Assembly (NCBI GenBank): GCA_913053815.1
Contig: CAJXGK010000068.1
Location: forward strand, 1 to 8,111
DNA length: 8,111 nucleotides
Origin: an uncultured Rhodanobacteraceae bacterium
GTDB taxonomy: Bacteria; Pseudomonadota; Gammaproteobacteria; Xanthomonadales; Rhodanobacteraceae
Reading direction: 5' to 3'
The position numbers and the translations under genes are program-made. Positions 5,609-8,111 of the stretch are shown here, piece by piece. Each line of letters starts with the position of its first letter. Positions within the stretch are counted from its first letter, which is position 1. The notes beneath the pieces are model-generated. The model ran no database searches and was not told the DNA's origin. It saw only the letters and a program-made list of their open reading frames with translations.

Positions 5609-7084
5609 TCAGCCAGCACGCAGACGGCTGCGGGCCTGATCGGAGCGGGCCAATTCGAGATTTTCAAGATAGTCTGGATCAAAGTCGGTAACGTACTCGC
5701 CTGAAAAACAAGATGTATCGAAGTGCTGCAGATCGAGATTACCTTCGGCTACCGCATCGATCAGATCGTCCAGCCGCTGATAGATCAACCAGTCGGCACC
5801 CAGTAGTTGCTGTAGGGCTTTCTCGTCGCGACCATGGGCCACCAGTTCACTGACCGCCGGCATATCGATACCATATACATTCGGATACCGCACCGGCGGT
5901 GCCGCCGAAGCAAAATACACCTTGCGCGCACCCGCCTCGCGGGCCATCTGGATAATCTTCTTGGAGGTGGTACCACGGACGATGGAATCATCCACCAGTA
6001 ACACGTTCTTGTTGCGGAACTCCAGTTCGATCGCATTGAGCTTGCGGCGTACCGACTTGGCTCGTTCGCTCTGGCCGGGCATGATAAAGGTGCGGCCGAT
6101 ATAACGATTCTTCACAAAACCCTCACGAAACGGGATACCCAGCTTACCCGCCAGGGAACTGGCCGCGGTGCGTGCCGTGTCGGGGATCGGGATGACTGCA
6201 TCGATATCGTGGTTGGGGCGCTGTTCCAGGATCCGCACCGCTAGTTTTTCACCCATGCGCAGCCGCGCCTTGTAGACCGAAACATCTTCAATCATCGAAT
6301 CCGGCCGCGCCAAGTACACATACTCGAATATGCACGGCGTGTGGATCGCGCCGTGGGCACAGATACGGGCCTGCATATGTCCATCCAGCCCAATGAACAC
6401 CGCTTCACCCGGCGCAACATCGCGTACCCGACGAAACCCAAGTACATCAAGCGCCACGGATTCTGAGGCCACCGCATATTCCGTACCGTCCGGACCAATT
6501 CGCTCACCCAATACCAGCGGGCGAATGCCATTGGGATCACGAAACGCCAGCAGACCATGGCCTAGGATCATGGCCAGACACGCATAGCCACCGCGGGCAC
6601 GTTTATGCACCTGGGTGACCGCCTGGAACAGCGGTTCTGCTAGCGAAGCATCCCGATCCGTCACATGCAGTTCATGAGCCAGTACGTTAAGCAAGACCTC
6701 GGAATCGGAATCGGTATTGATGTGGCGCCAGTCCCGCTCGAATAAGGTCTTGCGCAAGGCCGCAGTGTTGGTCAGGTTGCCATTGTGAGCAAAGGCGATG
6801 CCAAAAGGGGAATTGACATAAAACGGCTGGGCTTCCTCGGCTTCGTCACTACCGGCCGTGGGGTACCGGCAATGGCCGATGCCCACCGTGCCGCGCAACT
6901 TGCGCATATCTTTTTGGCGGAATACATCACGCACCAGACCGCTGGCCCGGCGCAGCCGTAACCGCACGCCATCCATGGTGGCAATACCCGCCGCATCCTG
7001 GCCACGGTGCTGTAATACCGTCAGTCCGTCATACAGAGCCGGGGCAACCTCGCCACGACCTACGATACCTATAATTCCACACAT
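5609..7084 (-). CDS. purF: Amidophosphoribosyltransferase (glutamine PRPP amidotransferase)
   Basis: PurF catalyses the first committed step of purine synthesis: PRPP plus glutamine gives 5-phosphoribosylamine, glutamate and pyrophosphate. The 491 residues are close to E. coli PurF (505). The N-terminal Ntn glutaminase domain starts directly with MCG, so C2 is the nucleophile after Met removal and there is no propeptide. [10 protein letters not shown] (25-34), HCRYPT (71-76) and NGNL (101-104) follow. The phosphoribosyltransferase domain carries the PRPP loop [15 protein letters not shown] (361-375). C251 in CIFEYVY is kept, but the other cysteines that hold the 4Fe-4S cluster in Bacillus-type enzymes are missing (YPNVYGID; a single Cys at 459), as in E. 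coli. It starts 3 bases after the cvpA stop, so it is very probably cotranscribed and perhaps translationally coupled. The ribosome site is weak. Confidence 0.97.
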   Translation of the reverse strand: MCGIIGIVGRGEVAPALYDGLTVLQHRGQDAAGIATMDGVRLRLRRASGLVRDVFRQKDMRKLRGTVGIGHCRYPTAGSDEAEEAQPFYVNSPFGIAFAHNGNLTNTAALRKTLFERDWRHINTDSDSEVLLNVLAHELHVTDRDASLAEPLFQAVTQVHKRARGGYACLAMILGHGLLAFRDPNGIRPLVLGERIGPDGTEYAVASESVALDVLGFRRVRDVAPGEAVFIGLDGHMQARICAHGAIHTPCIFEYVYLARPDSMIEDVSVYKARLRMGEKLAVRILEQRPNHDIDAVIPIPDTARTAASSLAGKLGIPFREGFVKNRYIGRTFIMPGQSERAKSVRRKLNAIELEFRNKNVLLVDDSIVRGTTSKKIIQMAREAGARKVYFASAAPPVRYPNVYGIDMPAVSELVAHGRDEKALQQLLGADWLIYQRLDDLIDAVAEGNLDLQHFDTSCFSGEYVTDFDPDYLENLELARSDQARSRLRAG

Positions 7085-7087
7085 GGT

Positions 7088-7669
7088 TCAATGCTCATGA
7101 AGGGCACTGCGCCTTGAAGCAGACGGCGCAGCAGGGGGCGCCGCCAAGGCCGGTCGCGAAAGTATGGGCAATGGGGGCGGACGAAAATCGATATACCTTG
7201 AAACCTTGGCCGGCATCCGCCGGGAGATCATCGTTGCGGCACTCTGGAACGTTGGAATCAAGGTCGAATGTTGCCACCAAGTATCCCGTGGAAAGGGGGT
7301 AAATCCGAGCAACAGCACGGTCAAGGTCACAATCACCAGCCCCCGCGTCAGTCCGAACACCATCCCCAGCATGCGGTCACTACCGGAAAGCCCGGTGCTC
7401 TCAACCAACATACGTAGCAACCACGATAACAGGGCACCCAGCACCAGCACCGCAACAAAGATCAATCCCCAGGCAATAAAAATACGGGCTGATGGCTCGT
7501 GAATACCATCGGGAAGATGCCCTGCTACAGCATTACCAAACATCCAGGCTGACCACAACGCCACCCCCCATACGGCCAAAGCCAGTACTTCGGCGACTAA
7601 GCCGCGCCACAGACCGATCAGTACCGACAAAACGACCACGGCAAGGATAGTGTAATCGGCAATGTTCAT
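7088..7669 (-). CDS. cvpA: CvpA family inner-membrane protein
   Basis: CvpA is a small inner-membrane protein, named for colicin V production in E. coli, that commonly precedes purF; its molecular role remains poorly defined. The 193 residues show about four membrane segments (about 5-20, 26-45, 62-86 and 101-124). The family signatures are DYTILAVVVLSVLIGLWRG near the N-terminus and GLSGSDRMLGMVFGLTRG (93-110). After the last membrane segment comes a soluble tail rich in Pro, Ala and Ser (about 161-193), somewhat longer than in E. coli CvpA (162 aa). The ATG start is supported by AAGGAG 9 bases upstream. It begins 19 bases after the SPOR gene stop and ends 3 bases before purF, so the three genes look like one operon. 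Confidence 0.93.
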   Translation of the reverse strand: MNIADYTILAVVVLSVLIGLWRGLVAEVLALAVWGVALWSAWMFGNAVAGHLPDGIHEPSARIFIAWGLIFVAVLVLGALLSWLLRMLVESTGLSGSDRMLGMVFGLTRGLVIVTLTVLLLGFTPFPRDTWWQHSTLIPTFQSAATMISRRMPAKVSRYIDFRPPPLPILSRPALAAPPAAPSASRRSALHEH

Positions 7670-7678
7670 CCCGCTACA

Positions 7679-7684
7679 CTCCTT
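7679..7684 (-). promoter_or_regulatory. Ribosome binding site of cvpA
   Basis: AAGGAG on the minus strand lies 9 bases before the cvpA ATG, within the 19-base gap after the SPOR-protein gene. It is the strongest Shine-Dalgarno sequence in the window and fixes the cvpA start. Confidence 0.75.
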
Positions 7685-7688
7685 GGGC

Positions 7689-8111
7689 TCAACGATTGCT
7701 TACCACCACACCGCGAAGATGTTGTGATGTGGCAATATGATCACGCACGGCAAGTGCAGCAGCACGCTGGGTTTCCGGCCCCACACGAACTCGCCAAAAC
7801 GTGCCCCTAGAGGTTTTCACCGAATCACTGTAGGCAGCAAAACCCGCTTTACGCAGACGTCTGACCAGCTTTTCAGCAACGGGATGATGACGAAACGCGG
7901 CGACCTGTACTACCCAGGCGCCAGGCTGCTTGGCAGGCAGCGCGGTACCCGGCTGACTAGTCTTGACGTTGCGAGCGGTTACCAGCAACACAGCGGGAAT
8001 TCTGGGATACCGACGACGAATGCGTAACCGGGCATCCTCGGCACCTGCACGCGTGGCGAACGGTCCGGCAAACACTTTCTGCACCGCTTTGCCACCAATC
8101 TTCAGGGGCTC
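7689..8111 (-). CDS. SPOR domain protein, DedD-like (5' partial)
   Basis: SPOR domains bind denuded septal peptidoglycan. The E. coli counterpart in this gene position is DedD, an inner-membrane cell-division protein just upstream of cvpA. The frame is open to the window edge, so the start and any membrane anchor lie outside; 140 C-terminal residues are visible. Residues 64-138 form a full SPOR domain (GAWVVQVAAFRHHPVAEKLV, then FWRVRVGPETQRAAAL). The first ~44 residues look like the end of another one (VFAGPFATRAGAEDARLRIR), so the protein may have two SPOR repeats, whereas E. coli DedD has one. A GTG at 8084 could be read as a start but would cut that first domain, so it is not favoured. 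DedD is inferred from context; another SPOR protein cannot be excluded. Confidence 0.85.
   Translation of the reverse strand, partial: EPLKIGGKAVQKVFAGPFATRAGAEDARLRIRRRYPRIPAVLLVTARNVKTSQPGTALPAKQPGAWVVQVAAFRHHPVAEKLVRRLRKAGFAAYSDSVKTSRGTFWRVRVGPETQRAAALAVRDHIATSQHLRGVVVSNR

Noticed and set aside
5609..7084. Iron-sulfur cluster in PurF
   Set aside because: Only C251 of the Bacillus-type ligand set is present; the others are replaced, and the protein begins with MCG without a propeptide, so it is the cluster-free E. coli type.
1..8111. CRISPR array, tRNA, rRNA, toxin-antitoxin or defence system
   Set aside because: No regularly spaced repeats, cloverleaf-forming segments or defence/toxin protein motifs were seen on either strand.

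Overview
The window looks like a chromosomal housekeeping segment from a gammaproteobacterium. I base this on the gene families and on gene order: a minus-strand SPOR protein-cvpA-purF run (the E. coli order is dedD-cvpA-purF), an E. coli-type PurF with neither propeptide nor iron-sulfur ligands, an HtrB/LpxL-type lipid A acyltransferase beside waaA, and glnE. I cannot name a genus. No CRISPR array, phage, secretion or defence locus, complete transposase, rRNA or tRNA gene was recognised.

Layout from left to right. (1) 1-1860, plus: the C-terminal part of glnE (glutamine synthetase adenylyltransferase), cut by the window edge. Its first ~80 bases do not read like GlnE but like a membrane transporter, so a chimeric join is suspected. 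(2) 1861-2243: no recognisable gene. (3) 2244-2450, plus: a 68-aa zinc-finger protein of the zf-CHCC (NDUFS6-like) family. (4) 2451-2711: a convergent intergenic stretch with several hairpins. (5) 2712-3635, minus: lpxL, with a nine-base homopolymer at codons 6-8. (6) 3636-3862: a divergent intergenic stretch with one copy of a dispersed repeat. (7) 3863-5158, plus: waaA. (8) 5159-5608: a convergent intergenic stretch with a second copy of the same repeat next to the purF stop. (9) 8111-5609, minus: SPOR protein (partial)-cvpA-purF, tightly packed.

How the genes relate. WaaA adds Kdo to lipid IVA and LpxL then acylates the Kdo2-lipid IVA product, so the divergent pair encodes consecutive steps of inner-core/lipid A synthesis. 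purF commits PRPP to purine synthesis and uses glutamine, the product of the enzyme that GlnE regulates.

The points most worth a second look are: the C9 tract and out-of-frame alternative start of lpxL (phase variation, or an assembly or sequencing indel); the two diverged copies of an ~75-85 bp repeat at 3662-3746 and 5520-5592; the apparent transporter/glnE junction at the left edge; and the lack of ilvE between glnE and the zinc-finger gene. I did not find a convincing new multi-gene system.
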